DNA of 64,000 nt from assembly GCA_963693365.1 (NCBI GenBank), contig CAVNZM010000001.1, forward strand, positions 4,526,001 to 4,590,000. The letters are read 5' to 3'. Below, in pieces: positions 1 to 34,124 of the stretch (positions are counted from its first letter, which is position 1; each line of letters starts with the position of its first letter). The notes under the pieces are model-generated. The model was not told the origin of the DNA and did not search any database. It worked only from the letters and a program-made list of their open reading frames with translations. This DNA is from Amoebidium appalachense. Taxonomy: Eukaryota > Ichthyosporea. The translations under genes were made by a program, and so were the position numbers.

Positions 1-201
1 GGTTTGCTCGGAATATCCCCTCAGCGGTATATCATGATCACGTACATAGATGTCGGGTGGTGACTATATATCAGGGTTTACTTTCTCTACGAGACACCAT
101 AAAGACTACAAGGAGAAATCAATTAGTTGGGGTTCCCCGTTTTTTTTTTTTTTTTTTTTTTTTTTAAAGGGGCTCCCCTCGGGACACTCGGTATCAGCTG
201 G

Positions 202-278
<77 letters not shown>

Positions 279-521
279 TGCGCTATAATTTTGTAGTGAT
301 GTGTTTCTCAAGCCAATCAATACATCTAATAAACAGGTCGTAGTTACGCGTGTTTAGTATAAAATCAAGGATGTTGTAATTTACAGGTAGGCTATCTTTC
401 TGGGTGTCTGTTGTGAATGTGACGTGTGTGTGTTGCGGTATTATGTGGTCTATCAAACTACATTTGGCGATACATGACCGGTTAAACTGGTGTGTGTGTG
501 TGTTGTTTGGGCATGCAAATG

Positions 522-557
<36 letters not shown>

Positions 558-757
558 TGGGGGGGGGGGGGGGGGGAGGGAGGAAGTAGGGGTCTCTTAG
601 AACATTCCGATGGATTTTTTTCCCCCACACCATTTGCCACTCACGCTTCCCTTCTGCACCGCTCTTTTTCCCTCCCCTAGACGATTTAAGGTATCTTTCT
701 CGATTGCAAGAAGCCCAAAGTGGGAAGAGGAAGGGGGGGAGGGGGGGGGGTGCGTAC
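1..757. other. 3' side of the coiled-coil gene or intergenic; no supported exon
   Basis: Contains a (GT)n tract (203-274), poly-T (139-165), an (AT)n/poly-G compound repeat (528-575) and mixed sequence. Remaining exons of the coiled-coil gene may lie here, but none could be chosen with confidence. Confidence 0.6.
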
Positions 758-5336
<4,579 letters not shown>

Positions 5337-6047
5337 CTTGCTATATTAGGGCCACAATGACCTCACTAGCTTACAAATGCGGAGGCCTTATATTTGAGAT
5401 CTGAGTTTTAGGTCGAAGATTATGTGGTAAGAAAGGACCAAAGATCAGGCAATCAAACCGGAGAGGTGAGCCGGGTGAACGATGGCATCAGTCACTCCAG
5501 CTAGCTCGAGTGACAGTCAGAGTATTCTCGACGCTGCTAAGTGGCTGGTTCTATAGCGCGTGTTCTGGCGTTATGTTTCCCCGGCACACATACACGGAAC
5601 AACCGCATGCAACCTGATGCATCCGTTGAAAGTCACAGCGTAGGGGCGAGCCGAGACCCATGATCCGCGCAGCCAGTAAATTCATCTATCCAACATCCTC
5701 CCATTGGCTAAGTACGCACCACCCAAAAATGGCAAATCTGCTATCCTCAAGTCCGAGATATCCACGAGATAGCTGCCATGTACTGGTGACACTTAGTATT
5801 ATGAGGGAAAAACATGTGCATAGGGCTGAAATAAACTGAAATAAGTATGTAACCCCTAGTTTTTTTTCATGTTTTTTTTTTTTCTTTTACACCAGGCTGT
5901 GTTTGTACTGCCTCTATTGAATTATTCACAAAAGAACACCACCCAAATGACCATAATATGAGATATCCAAAACACCTGTCCAGGAGGTAGGTGTGAGCTG
6001 TGCGTGTGTGTGTGTGTGTGTGTGTGTATTTGTGTGTGTGTATGATG

Positions 6048-6098
<51 letters not shown>

Positions 6099-6383
6099 TG
6101 TTTGTGGGTGTTGGTGCCAGTGCCGGGTGTGGGTACGTTTGTGTGGCTGTGTGGGCGTGTGTGTGTGTGTGTGTGCGTGCATGTGTGCGTGTGTGTTTGT
6201 AGGTGTGGGTGTGTTTGTTTGCGTGTGGTGTTTGCGTGTGTGTGTGCGTCTAAGCCCCCTCGCCAGACCTCAGTTAGTAATACAAATAGTGAGGTGTGCA
6301 ACAAGTTTGGCGTGGGGGAGGAGGGGGGATTGGAATGTGTTCTAGTCACGAAGTTCACATTATTACATTGGACACAATGTTGT

Positions 6384-6437
<54 letters not shown>

Positions 6438-6780
6438 ATGTGTGTGTTGCAAGGGGGGGGGGAAAGAGGCAGTCGGTTGGTTTGCTTTATACCAAATTCG
6501 ATAGCGGAGCAGCTTGGGGCAGGTTACTATTCGGTTGCAACCGAAGCAACTACACATTTTAATGATTAAAAGGTGGCGGCTGGGCATCTAGCCCGCACGC
6601 CCCCAAATTTGAAAAGCATAAAAGAAGGCCATTCCAAGTGAGTCCTCGGCCAGCGAGAAGAAACGTCACATAAATATATCAGAAAAGTGTTCAAGGTATA
6701 TCCGTGTGGCCGGTATGCACGGGTTGTGTACAAGCGCTCCCAGCGCGCACTCCACAACCCGCACTCTTAAAGGGTTAAGT
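5337..6780. other. intergenic region between coiled-coil and PNP genes
   Basis: Unique sequence at 5340-5860, the probable promoter side of the coiled-coil gene, then GT-rich microsatellites at 6000-6240 and 6383-6440. No coding exon seen; the part just below 6781 is PNP 3' UTR by position. Confidence 0.6.
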
Positions 6781-7347
6781 CTAGTCCCAGCGCTTGACCA
6801 GCTGGCCCACGAACTTCTGCATGTCCTTGGAGCGCATGTTTGCAATCTCAAGCACCTCCTCGTGGTTGGCATCGGGTGCGTGCTTGTCCATCTTGACCTG
6901 TATACACAAATAATAAAGGTGAGAAGGTGTTTGGACACAATACAGTTAGATGATCAACGACCATGGAAAATGGGTGCCGGTCTACATGTACAGGTGCAGG
7001 TGCATCTCCTTGCACTAGGGGCATACACGAAGCACGGATAGTGGTGTTTTCTACCTTTCTCCATTTCTTCGGCTTTACCATATCAATTTGTGTGTGTGTG
7101 TGTGTGTGTGTGTTTATGCGTGTGTGTTGGGGGGTACCAGGAACGGGGGGGGGGGGGGGGGGGAGGGGGAAAGGGGGGGGAAGTGAAGGTAGGTGGGCTG
7201 GGGGGGCAGGAGGGGGAAGTGGTTTACAGATGAGGGGAGGTGGTGCAGGCATGTGTGTGGGTGTGGTATTGGCTGTTAAGGGCACACAGGGGGCAGAGCT
7301 GAGAGAGGGGCATGTGAGTGTGTGTGTGTATGTGTGTGTGTGTGCGT

Positions 7348-7378
<31 letters not shown>

Positions 7379-7469
7379 GGGGGGATGAGCCATAGAGTAT
7401 GACAAAGCAAACTGCAGACCACACAAAGAGTAAGCATGGGGGGTGGGTGGGTAGTTTTTTTTTTGTTTT

Positions 7470-7518
<49 letters not shown>

Positions 7519-8659
7519 TACGGACCATGTTTGTAATGAGGGACAGGCCCAGGACCTTCATGCCGCAGTGGTGGGCCACAATGACCTCGGGCACAGTGCT
7601 CATGCCCACGGCATCACCCCCCCACGAGGCAAGCATCTTGCACTCCGCAACAGTCTCGTACGTGGGCCCAGACAGAAACACGTACACACCCTGTGCAACA
7701 AACTGGGTGGAGGTGGTGGGTTAGACACCGTTCATATGTATAAAAAGAGTGAAGGCGGAGCAATCTGTGTGGTGTGTTCGTGTGTTTGTGTGTGCGAGTG
7801 TGTATGTGTCTGTGTGTGTGTTGGGAGGGAGAGGGAGGGGGGGGGGGAGGGGGGGGGGAGGGGGGGGGGCTAACTGAAATACATGTACAGGGAATGGGAG
7901 GGGGGAACAGTGGGGAAGGGGGGAGGGGGGGGGGGGAAGGCTCCATCGTCGATGCAGTGGTGAAGTAACAGCGACCTTGGGAGGAAGGGGAGGCGAAGGG
8001 GGGTAGGGGGGAGGGGGGGGCTCCTCTTGAGTGCACGGGAAAGAAAGAAAGGAGGGGCGAAGAGGAGCAGGGGGGGAGCTTTGGTTGCACAGGAAAGAAA
8101 ATGGGACACACGAACGGGGGGGGGGGGGGGGGGGGGGAAGGGGGGAGGGGGGGGGGGGGGGGGGGGGGCATACTTCGCTCATCCCGAGCTCCTTAGCCAG
8201 GTTCATGGCAAAGTCGACGTTGGAGTAGGCACCGCCCATGGGCAGGAAGCGGGGCCCATAGCGCTCCTCGTTGGGCCCAGCCAGGGCGTGGAAGCCAGCC
8301 ATGCCCGGCACGTTGATGTGGTCGTCAATCACCATGATGTGCCCCGTCTTGAACCCCCGGTTAAGACCTGCACAGGGGGGTGTTGGGTTAGTATGGGGCT
8401 CATGTATGTGTGAACGGGTGTGTGTGCAGGGGGGAGGGGGGGGGGGGGGGACGGGCAAGGCGACGGTAGACCGAGTGATAAATACATCTGTTCCTGTGTC
8501 CGTCATCACTACCCACTTCAGTGGGGCTGCCAAGAAAGCGAAGTGGGATATCGATATTGAATTCGTGTGGTGGAGGCAGAGAGATCAGTAATGAGTGGAG
8601 AAGTTGTGTGTGCATGCGTGTGGAGCCGAAGACAGGGGGGAGGGGAGGGGGCCGAGGGG

Positions 8660-8691
<32 letters not shown>

Positions 8692-9658
8692 AGTATGAGG
8701 GAAGGGGCTCATGGACGGGAACGCAAATTAGGGAGTTGCTGGTAAGTGTGTGTATGTGTATTGTACAAAGAGGGAAGTATAGGCAACTCACCACCGGCGG
8801 CGTTTGTGACGAGCAGCTTCTTGACGCCCATCATGTGCATGACACGCACAGGCAGGGTGACCTGGTGCAGGTGGTAGCCCTCGTAGAAGTGGAACCGGCC
8901 CTGCATCACCACGACCTCCTTGCCCTCCAGCTTACCGAACACAAACCGGCCCTTGTGCCCCGCAACTGCACAACGAAAACCATGTAAGTGTCCTACCTCG
9001 ATGCCACTCCGTCTTTCCCTTCACACACACCCTTTCTCCCGATACCCACACTACTTTCAGCTCTCCGCCATGTAACTGTGCACTGCCTGAAGCCAATCCT
9101 CTCCCTCTTCCCCTTCTTGCCCCTCCCTCTCTATTGAACAAAACACTATTTAAGCCCCTTCGACCCTACATATCATCCCCACACGCACGCACCCTCACAC
9201 ACCCACCCATCTCCCACCCACCACACCAGCTTCAACCCCTACTCCCTTTCAATTGACGTCTGATGGTGCACCTTACTACTCCGCAGACCTATATTACAGC
9301 TCCACGCTTCGGCCACTCGATGGTCAAATATACATTGTATACCCCCCCCCCCCCCCCCCCCCCCCCCCGACCCACCAACACATACCCCACACGCCTTCTC
9401 TGCCGGCTAAGCCACTAGCATGCACGAGTATATGCACACACCTGTGCTGCGGGGGAAGCCCGGGATTTCCTCATAAGGCAGATGCTGCACGTCGGTGAGT
9501 GTGTCGGCAAGCAAGCCCAGGCCAGACCCGGCAATAATCAGCACCTCGGGCCGGTAGGTGGTCTTGCCCTTGATAACCTCGGCAAGCTGCTGGATCTGCT
9601 CGTAGGAGAACAGCGCCTTGGGCAGGGGCGTCTCGGGAATATCAGTTCCGTGCACCAT
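6781..9658 (-). CDS. PNP: purine nucleoside phosphorylase (trimeric, animal type)
   Basis: Five exons, 9658-9442, 8965-8792, 8367-8174, 7702-7526 and 6897-6781, join in phase to 292 aa, close to the roughly 289 aa of human PNP. The enzyme phosphorolyses inosine and guanosine to the free base plus ribose-1-phosphate in purine salvage, normally in the cytosol. Visible family motifs: phosphate loop GSGLG (44-48), STVAGHKGR (71-79, holding the His equivalent to human His86), [10 protein letters not shown] (94-103), TNAAGGLN near 130, [10 protein letters not shown] (205-214, Tyr/Glu at the human Phe200/Glu201 positions), GMSTVPE (227-233) and ITNMV, whose Asn252 matches human Asn243. Glu and Asn at these two sites fit 6-oxopurine specificity. 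All introns are GT-AG; several begin with sense-strand poly-C just after the donor. ATG at 9658 is the first Met of the exon. It is head-to-head with the SLC10A7-type gene. Confidence 0.95.
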
Positions 9659-9943
9659 TTTCGATATAAGCTGTGTTTACAGGGAGGAAGGAAGAGTCAG
9701 CTACATGCTTCGGCTTGAGGGAACAGACGACAGGAACTGGTTAAAAGGGAGTGGGGCATGGAGAGGGGGATGTGTGTGGCATACGTGAAGCGGGGTTGAA
9801 TAAGAAGAAAACAATACGTAGTTTCTTTGAATAATGATAAGAAGCAGGGCCTGCAGAATTTCACCCCACGGGTGCTGCAGAGTAGAAGATGGGGCGGCAG
9901 AAGTAAGCCATCACAAGTGTTCCGCGAGGGGTGTGTGTGTGTG

Positions 9944-9977
<34 letters not shown>

Positions 9978-10010
9978 GGGGAAGGGGGAAGGGGGGGGGA
10001 GGGGGATGGT

Positions 10011-10085
10011 GGGAGGAGAGGGGGGAAGTGCATTTGGAGGGGGGGGGGGGGGAGGGGGGGAGGAGAGGGGGGAAGTGCATTTGGA
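10011..10085. repeat. short direct duplication in a poly-G region
   Basis: GGAGGAGAGGGG and the following GGAAGTGCATTTGGAG occur twice about 43 bp apart, embedded in poly-G upstream of PNP. Confidence 0.85.
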
Positions 10086-10416
10086 GAACACAAGCCACGG
10101 TCAATATAGAAAGTCACGAAGGCAGCTAAGTTGAACATCAGAGAACACGGTCCAGGACACCCAAAAGGTGGCCTCGGGCCCATGAAGAAGATGCACCCAA
10201 GTCTGGAGAACTACCTATGAAAACCATAACCAGGCTCATAGGAAGCTCGTACAGCCTCGTATACAATGCAAGATAAAATCCTCGTACCTTGAAAAAAGGA
10301 ACTGGCAAGCGGGGTTGTTGTGTTGATGTGACAGAAACCTTCTTGCTTAAAACGGGAAAAGTTTTGACAGACTTTGGTACAGCTCTTGGTTTATATACCG
10401 TGCGGAGGTCTTGCTT

Positions 10417-11072
10417 GATTGGCTCATGGAAAAAGACTTTGCTCAAAAATGTTACAGCCAATCAGTGTACAGAATCAGTTCTATATAAGGCTAAAAATAC
10501 TTTCTAATTTCGGAAAAAATTGCTGATTGGCTGGATGTTCTGACCGAAAACGGTTTTTTCGATTGGTTTGCGGCTTGAACTTGCTTCAAAGTGGAAGTTT
10601 TTCTTACAATAAATCCAGTATCCACTTCCTTTCATTAGCGGCTAAGTGCGATAACATATAAAGCTGCTATATTCTTTCTTTCTGCTTTCGATGTAGTTAG
10701 AATAAATATTTGTTGCGGCCTTCTCCCATGTGCTGTTGCCACAAGTGTGACCAGACCCGGCTCGACAGCGACGCCCACGCGTCACCGTGACTAGATCTGC
10801 GGTCATTGGATGTGCAATAAGTTGGGGCACAGATTAGGCAGAGTATCACAGACGTGCGTATTTGTATTTCACGCCTATGCATAATCAATCTTGTAACTGA
10901 CATAACGACAACGTTTTCCAAGCATTCACGCACATTATAGACCATGCTTTACAGCTATCTGCCCGCCCCGGTATTTGAACGAAAAAGGTAATCGAAAACA
11001 AACGATGATTGGATACATAAAAAAGGCGTTTTTTGGATTGGCCCTCTACTTTGGTGCTTGTTCATCCAATCA
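10417..11072. promoter_or_regulatory. cluster of CCAAT/ATTGG boxes in the PNP-SLC10A7 intergenic region
   Basis: At least seven CCAAT-type pentamers occur in about 650 bp (near 10417, 10457, 10525, 10561, 11007, 11036 and 11067) in both orientations, with a CTATATAAGG TATA-like site at 10481-10490. This fits a bidirectional promoter region for the two head-to-head genes, although it lies more than 700 bp from either start codon. Confidence 0.4.
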
Positions 11073-11104
11073 ACCATGGCACGCACTGTCACGACTCACG
11101 AGTA

Positions 11105-11422
11105 ATGATAGAGGAGTTGGGCCTCTGTGGCCTCTGACCCGGAAATGACCCGGACCTGAGAATAAGACCCATTCACAAATTCAAAGTTGGTTGTGGGACG
11201 TTATGACATCCCCCCGGCCTGGAAGACGGCGTCCCGACGTCTTTGACGCCTCTGCGCTCGCTTCCCAGGCCAGGTCAACCCAGAGGTACGCATGGACGTA
11301 TCGTACCTTCTCTGCTACCAAGTCATGATAGAGGAGTTGGGCCTCTGTGGCCTCTGACCCGGAAATGGCCCGGACCTGAGAATAAGACCTATTCACAAAT
11401 TCAGGGTTGATTGTGGGGCGTT
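11105..11422. repeat. direct repeat, two ~98-bp copies 220 bp apart
   Basis: Copies at 11105-11202 and 11325-11422 share GATAGAGGAGTTGGGCCTC, TGACCCGGAAATG, CCCGGACCTGAGAATAAGAC and ATTCACAAATTCA with only a few changes. They lie between the head-to-head PNP and SLC10A7-type genes. The spacer is unique sequence, so the layout is a partial tandem duplication or two copies of a dispersed element. Confidence 0.9.
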
Positions 11423-12212
11423 CAATTGACACACGAAGACACGGTCTCTGAGGCTTTGAGCGGGAGACCGAATCGGGCTGTAGGTAAGAAGACTAAACAC
11501 TAAACATTACTGTAGCCTTAGGACAACCAGTGTTTACCAAATATTACCCACAAAATACCCACGTAAAAGTGCTACAGCACTTAGCGTCATCAATAAATTG
11601 CTTTTTTCATCATCATCCCATTGCAGGATCCTTTGGTCTTGCCAACCGAGCTGCACAGGCAGGGAGCCCTACCTTCCATGGTCACGATCCCGACATGATA
11701 AATGAGCAGACGAGTCGGCGTTTTGTCTCTTGACCATGTATAGACCGTGAAAATTTTGACCTTTTGCGTCTGCAAGATATTGGGGCATATGAACAGGCAG
11801 CGGGAAAGTGCTCCGCGCCCCATTTCATTTCAACTAAGGGGGCTGCAACTTCTGACGAAGTGACGAAATTCGCAATTGTTCAGAAGTTGCTTGGATTTGA
11901 TCAGGTGGCGAGCATATGGAACAAACAGTACACCGACTGTTGGAAGCAATTTTTCTTCTTCACCTTTCCGCCCTCGTGCGGGAACATACCAGGAGCAGCT
12001 CATAGAGTGATGCCTACATCTTCACCTCGATAATAGGTCCAACAATGAAGCTAGCTGTTTCCTGAATTTGCAGTTTTGCGTGTGTACTCTGTGTACTCTG
12101 GTGTCTTTGACCTTTCGGCCGCCTTCGTTCCAAAGAATTACAGTTAGTGTAGCACAGAGTTGACACGGCAGCGCTCACTGACAATTTCAACGCCACCATC
12201 TGGGACGGCAAC

Positions 12213-18849
<6,637 letters not shown>

Positions 18850-19598
18850 CGTGTTTTTAAATCCCAAGTAGGATTGGCCTCTTATTGTTTTATAATGAAT
18901 GATCAAATTTTAACCCCATTTTTCTTGGGTGCATTTCAGGAGCGAAGAGAGCACGGCTTTTGCCCTGAGATATTTTTTCTGTATTTTAACAAAAGAGCGA
19001 ACTAAGGGAAGGTAACGCTAACATGACGCCGAATTGCTTTAGCTATAGCATTGGCTTTTCTGAGTTCAAAAGTGAAAAAGGATGTATGCCCATTTCACAT
19101 GTACAGAAGATATATTTTTATGCACATTGGTGATGTATATCGGATTGGCAATATAAAAAGAAGTGTTGTGATATAACCGTGTGAACTAAGTCTTGTAATT
19201 TAGCCATTTTTACTCGTAATTCACCCTTAAACTGTGCATAGTATGTCCACAAAAAACGACTAAAATGGGATAATCTTTCCACAGGAGTCAATTAGGTATG
19301 AGTATAAATACGAGATATACCCCCATGGTACCTAGCATCAGTCCGGCGACGTCACAATGACGATGTCCCTTGCTCTGAAAAGGCTCGTAACTTTTATGGT
19401 AAGAAATACAAAATAACCCTTGAAATCTTGAACCTGGGTGATATTTTTTCGGGTTTTACGGTATAGTGCTCGCAGCTTTGTCTAAAGCTTGGCAACGTTT
19501 GACGTACTTGTTTAGGTGCGAGTGGCACCATCAGATGATGGAATTTGTGTCTTTGTGCGAGTCCGGGCGGTGCACGTGTGCATGTGGCCATGAAGTGG

Positions 19599-19648
<50 letters not shown>

Positions 19649-20777
19649 GCGTGTCTGTGTGTGTGTGTGCAATGTGTGATGCGTGCGTACGTGTACATGT
19701 TTGCATGTGCAAGTGTGTGTGTGTAGCATGCTGTGTGCACCGGTACAAATACACGTGTAGGTGCGCTACAGAGGGGGTCCGACAGAGAGAAGGGGGGAGG
19801 GGGAGGGGGGGAGGGGGGGGGGGGGGGGAAGGAAGGGAAGTGACATTGTGTGTGTGGCGGTTTATGCTCCTGCGTTCTGGTAATCGTACGAATCTTGGTG
19901 CTGCAAATATGCGCCCCTTGTGGCATACTTGCACATGGGCACAGGGATACAGGGAAGCGTCACTGTTCAGTTATATAAACACAGGAGGGAAACAGTGGCG
20001 AATGCATATGCAGTTGATATTTAGTCTATTGGCGTAAATCAACGTCGGAATGTGCCTTTATCCAGCAACTTACTACTGTGTTTATTGAATTGTGCAGTTC
20101 AACTTGTGCCGAAGCTATGAATAGCGGGTGACGTTTTCTGTGTGCCATGTTTCAACGAACCCAAACAGTGGCACCTACCAGACTAACACGCGTACACATA
20201 TATCCGAGAATCACCGCACAGCAGGCGTCCATATTGGTTGCTCATAACACAACAGGCTTAAACAAAAAAAAAAAAACCAAAAAAAAAAAAAACCCTTCAT
20301 GTTCTTAAGACTGATTTGGCCAATCGATAACATGCACACAGCACACACTTGTTCAATGATACGCCATTCGTACATAACTCTACAGCATCTAACATTAGGG
20401 ACAAAACGGTTTTCCCTTTGTGCGTGTGTTTAGTTAGTCATCGGGTGTGGTGGTTTTAGGGGCGGGTGGGGGCACTGAACCAATGCTATGCTCCACTGTA
20501 TAGTATAGGAAAAGAACTCAAACCTTTTGCTCAAGCCTGAATATGGCGTAGAATACACAAAGCCTTTCAACAAATGTCCCCATCCAGACATCGTGGGCAT
20601 GCTACAAACATGTTTTTTCTTTGCCGAGGGTGCTAAATCTTCAAGAAAACCCAACCACCATGCTCTACATACAGCACATGCCAGCTATGCATGGTGTTGC
20701 ATATACCACCTAGGACACACAAGCTGCATAGATAGCAGTGCACTCTGCCTGCCACAGTGTTTTTGATATCAGCATGA
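18850..20777. other. intergenic region between convergent SLC10A7-type and reticulon genes
   Basis: Holds the 3' ends of both genes, a (GT)n tract at 19602-19650, a poly-G-rich patch near 19800 and an A-rich patch near 20263-20294. No coding exon seen. Confidence 0.6.
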
Positions 20778-25819
<5,042 letters not shown>

Positions 25820-26524
25820 TTTTACCAGTGTCTTGGTCGGGAAACATCCACAGGGTAGATCCAGAAGCAGGGCTACTTTTCTCAAGCAATAACAACGGAC
25901 GAAAAGATGATGATTGTCACTGCCCCGTTGTAAAATACCTTGCGGATCTTATCAAAAACACTCTCCTGTTGCGTCGTTCAATTCTCCTTTTCCTCGTGGG
26001 TTCTTTCAACGAACTTACAAGGTGGAAAGCCGGGTCCAAAACAAGACATCGGTGCAGTAGTGAGGTTACCCGACTTTTCTAGCTACTCTAAGTTGGTGCG
26101 CTGTGCTCAAGTAATCAGCAGATGGCTTCTAATAATTTTAACGAGGTTTTTCCCCCTCTCCTTTTCTTTTTTACCTACACAACCTTTCCGTTTTGCACTC
26201 CACAATACCGAGTATGCCTGCTTGCAGCTTAGCTTTTCAAAAGAAAATGAGTTAGTTATTAGAAAAAGCGAAAACTTCAATAAAAAAGACAACTGCGCCG
26301 GGAGCTTCTTTAGGCTGTGCCAGGGTTGTTGTCGCATTCCAATGTGCCTTACAAAAGCGAGCGGATTGGCTACGCAAGCACCAATAAAATTGTAAAATAA
26401 CCTTATATGGTATAGATGGACATGAGCCAGTCTTACAATAGTCTAGCCAGAGCCACCCGGGGTCCCGGACAAAGTTTGCTTGCCTGCCCGCCGGGTAGTC
26501 ACTTTGAGTGCTGTCTTCCTGCGG

Positions 26525-26527
<3 letters not shown>

Positions 26528-26569
<42 letters not shown>
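26528..26569. repeat. poly-T tract
   Basis: About 40 T in the intergenic region between the reticulon and PIN genes, flanked by non-repetitive GC-rich sequence. Confidence 0.9.
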
Positions 26570-27110
26570 GTTGCCGCAGGCGACAGGCGTCCCGCGGCGT
26601 AGTAGTGCTCGGCCACTTAGTAAACCAGCGGGTACAAAGCCATGGAGACTAGCTGCCGGGGCCCGGACTCTCTAATACTAGATCTGATCTCCGAGCCTCC
26701 CCGGTCATGAGTCCCAGCTGCAGGGCCGGCCCCTCCCCCCGGGGGAAAAAAAAGGCAAATGCCATTTGTCCCTCCTCTGGCGGCGCCAAGTTCGGTATAC
26801 GGTGACAAACGTCACAAATTCGCACGCAAAAACACGCACGAACACACACCGTGACACGCACACGCACATGCATACGGACACACACACACAAACGGACACA
26901 CACACATGCAAACACATGCACAACACACACAGAGACGCACGCACGCACGCATGCGTGCACACACATACACACAACGAATATAGTGACACACTCTCAGACC
27001 CCACCAGACACACACAGACACACACACATTTACACACAAGCGCGTGCACACGCACACACACACGCACACACACACACACACACGCATACACGCGCACGTA
27101 CGCATACACA

Positions 27111-27114
<4 letters not shown>

Positions 27115-27193
<79 letters not shown>
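27115..27193. repeat. (CA)n microsatellite
   Basis: About 80 bp of pure CA inside a longer CA-rich region (26830-27300) between the reticulon and PIN starts. Confidence 0.95.
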
Positions 27194-27199
<6 letters not shown>

Positions 27200-29015
27200 C
27201 TACACCGGTTCAGTACTAGCAACACACCTACCCCTAACCGGGTATTCCACACAGAGACACACGCACAAACACACACATGGGCGCACACACGCACACTGCG
27301 CTCATGCATGCACGCATCTTCCACACCTATTACTACATGCACTGTGAGATTGACCAATTGCAAGACGCATGAGAGTCAGTATAAGAGGCATCAAGCATCA
27401 CGGATCGCGGGGGTGCACGAACGCCTGCCCTGAACACCAGCTGGCCGTGGCCACACGTACGTGCACCTGCAGTGACCGTCAATAGCAAAAATGCACGAGT
27501 TTCATGTTTTATTTTCTGTATGTTGCGAAGATCTGTGAATCCATGGCATACATCTGCCTGTCCCCTTTACTATAGTCAAATTCCCGATCCTAAAGATCTG
27601 CATTCACTGACCAACCATGAGGGTGAGGGCGCCTCCGGGATCCGCACGCGGAAAGAGAAAGGTGGCGATGTTGGGCAAGCGGTTCGCATGTGCGGATATA
27701 TGTGTGCGTGTGGGTGCGTGTGGGTGCGTGTGGTTGCGTGTGTGTGCGTATGCGTATGCGTTTTGTTGTTGTTGTTGTCATGTTTTGTTCTGAGTTGTTT
27801 TTTTGGTCTGCAGCTGCTTTCCGGCGCCTGACCGGGATCACGACGCGTGGCGGCGTGACGCGTCGGACCTGCAGCTGCTGCCAGTGCAGCCGCAGTCCAA
27901 GGTCATGTGATCCACATTCCACAGAAAATGTACGACAGTATGTAGGCCGCATAAAGCAGATCAAAAAACAAGCACTCGTTCATAAGCAAACGCCGAAAAA
28001 ATTTCTAAAAAGTGACAAATAAGTGATACACAAGCTATGCGGATTATTTTTCTCGGCCGTCGTATATAGCTAGTGCCGTATAAAGGAGTTGTTTTGGTGC
28101 TCATTTTGCTCACAGGCAGAGGGTGGGGGAGTTTCTACACTCCTCTGCTCTTTCCCAGATGCGATTGGCCCACTATAGTACATGCTGTACGATTGGTCAA
28201 TTCAAATTTCCAGTGATTTCGGCGGTCTTCCAGTTTGACCTTATGACTCATTGACCACCTGACCGCTTTGTTGCAGTGGCTCAGGACTGAAATTGTGACT
28301 CAATCTGATCAATCGACTTGCACACTTGTACATGGTGACACACTCTCTCCCCCTTTCACACGCGGAACGTCTTCTGGAAGGAATGGTGCAGTGACGCTAT
28401 AATGGGCCAGCTTTGGTTGCGCAAGTGTGCTCATAAAAGTTGGTACATGTCTGTGTGTATGACTCAGTTTACACTCGGAAGTCTTCAACGAATTGACTCA
28501 AAGCAAAGCTGTGCATGCATCTCTCCTTCATTGATTCAAGTCCACAGCTTAGTAACTTGCCTTCTCCTCATTATCACAAGTGGGACATCACGCTCCTCAG
28601 GCCGAGGGTGATGTTGACTAGAGAAAAAATAGTGATTCAATTGACAGGTTCTATCCGTATCCATGTTGTATCCACGAGCTCAACGAATTTCTTGGAAAAA
28701 GCATCTGATACTCACACTTACACACTTAGATTCTTTTGTGCTCCTGCAGACCTAAACCGAACCAAACATCACCTGTGTGATATACTCTATTTCTCTATTT
28801 TTATATGCCGGCTTCCCTTGGCAAATATCCCCTGCCAGCTGCAGGTAGCACGAGTCTCGCGATTTAACGGCAAATCCAACGCCGGTGATGCGTTACTAGA
28901 AACAAAGTTTAATCAACCACTAAGATCTCGAATCATTAGAATACTATTAAGATTCAACTCTGACTCGTGCGGCAGCATAATGTCAGGTGGGCTATGCCCG
29001 TAACTCTTACCAAAA

Positions 29016-33627
<4,612 letters not shown>

Positions 33628-34104
33628 TTAGCATGTGCATTACTGGTGAAATATGTCGCTTTGCTTTTGACCGGGGGAGAGGGGGGGGGGGGAGGGGGGG
33701 GAGGGGGGGGGGGGGGGGGGGGGGGGAGGGTGACGGGGAAAATATGGGTGTGGAGGAGGCGGAGCGGGTCTCCGGAGTGTTCAATGGTCCCTCTCTCTGT
33801 GCTTCTCTCTCTCCCCCCTCCCCCCTCCCTCCCTTCCCTCTCTCTCTCTTCGAACTCTTTCTCTCCGTCTCTTTCTCTCTCTCTCTCTCCAAGGCTCTCC
33901 CCCCCTCCCCCCTCGCTCTCTCTGGGCTCTGACGGTTCCCCCCCCCCCCGCGCTCCCGTTTCTCTTCATTTCGTGGGTTTTGGGGATGGAGAGGAAAGAT
34001 ACGAATGACATCCGATCATGCATGTATGTGATGAATTTGAACTGTATGCATGAAGCCTTCAAATGATGTAGTGGTGTATTGTTGGCTGGTGTAAGGGGGC
34101 GACC

Positions 34105-34124
34105 AATAAATTGTTGTGAATAAA
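34105..34124 (+). promoter_or_regulatory. candidate polyadenylation signals of the PIN gene
   Basis: Two AATAAA hexamers (34105 and 34119) lie about 480-500 bp after the PIN stop codon on the same strand. They are the first such pair downstream; the 3' UTR would then include a poly-G tract near 33680-33730, which makes the assignment tentative. Confidence 0.35.

Larger units (their letters stand above)
9659..12212. other. intergenic region between head-to-head PNP and SLC10A7-type genes
   Basis: Poly-G block at 9943-10080, then about 2 kb of mostly unique AT-richer sequence with CCAAT boxes and the 220-bp-offset direct repeat. The promoters of both genes should lie here. No coding exon seen. 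Confidence 0.6.
25820..29015. other. intergenic region between head-to-head reticulon and PIN genes
   Basis: About 3.2 kb with a poly-T tract, a CA-rich block (26830-27300) and otherwise unique sequence. Promoters of both genes are expected here. No supported exon. Confidence 0.6.
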
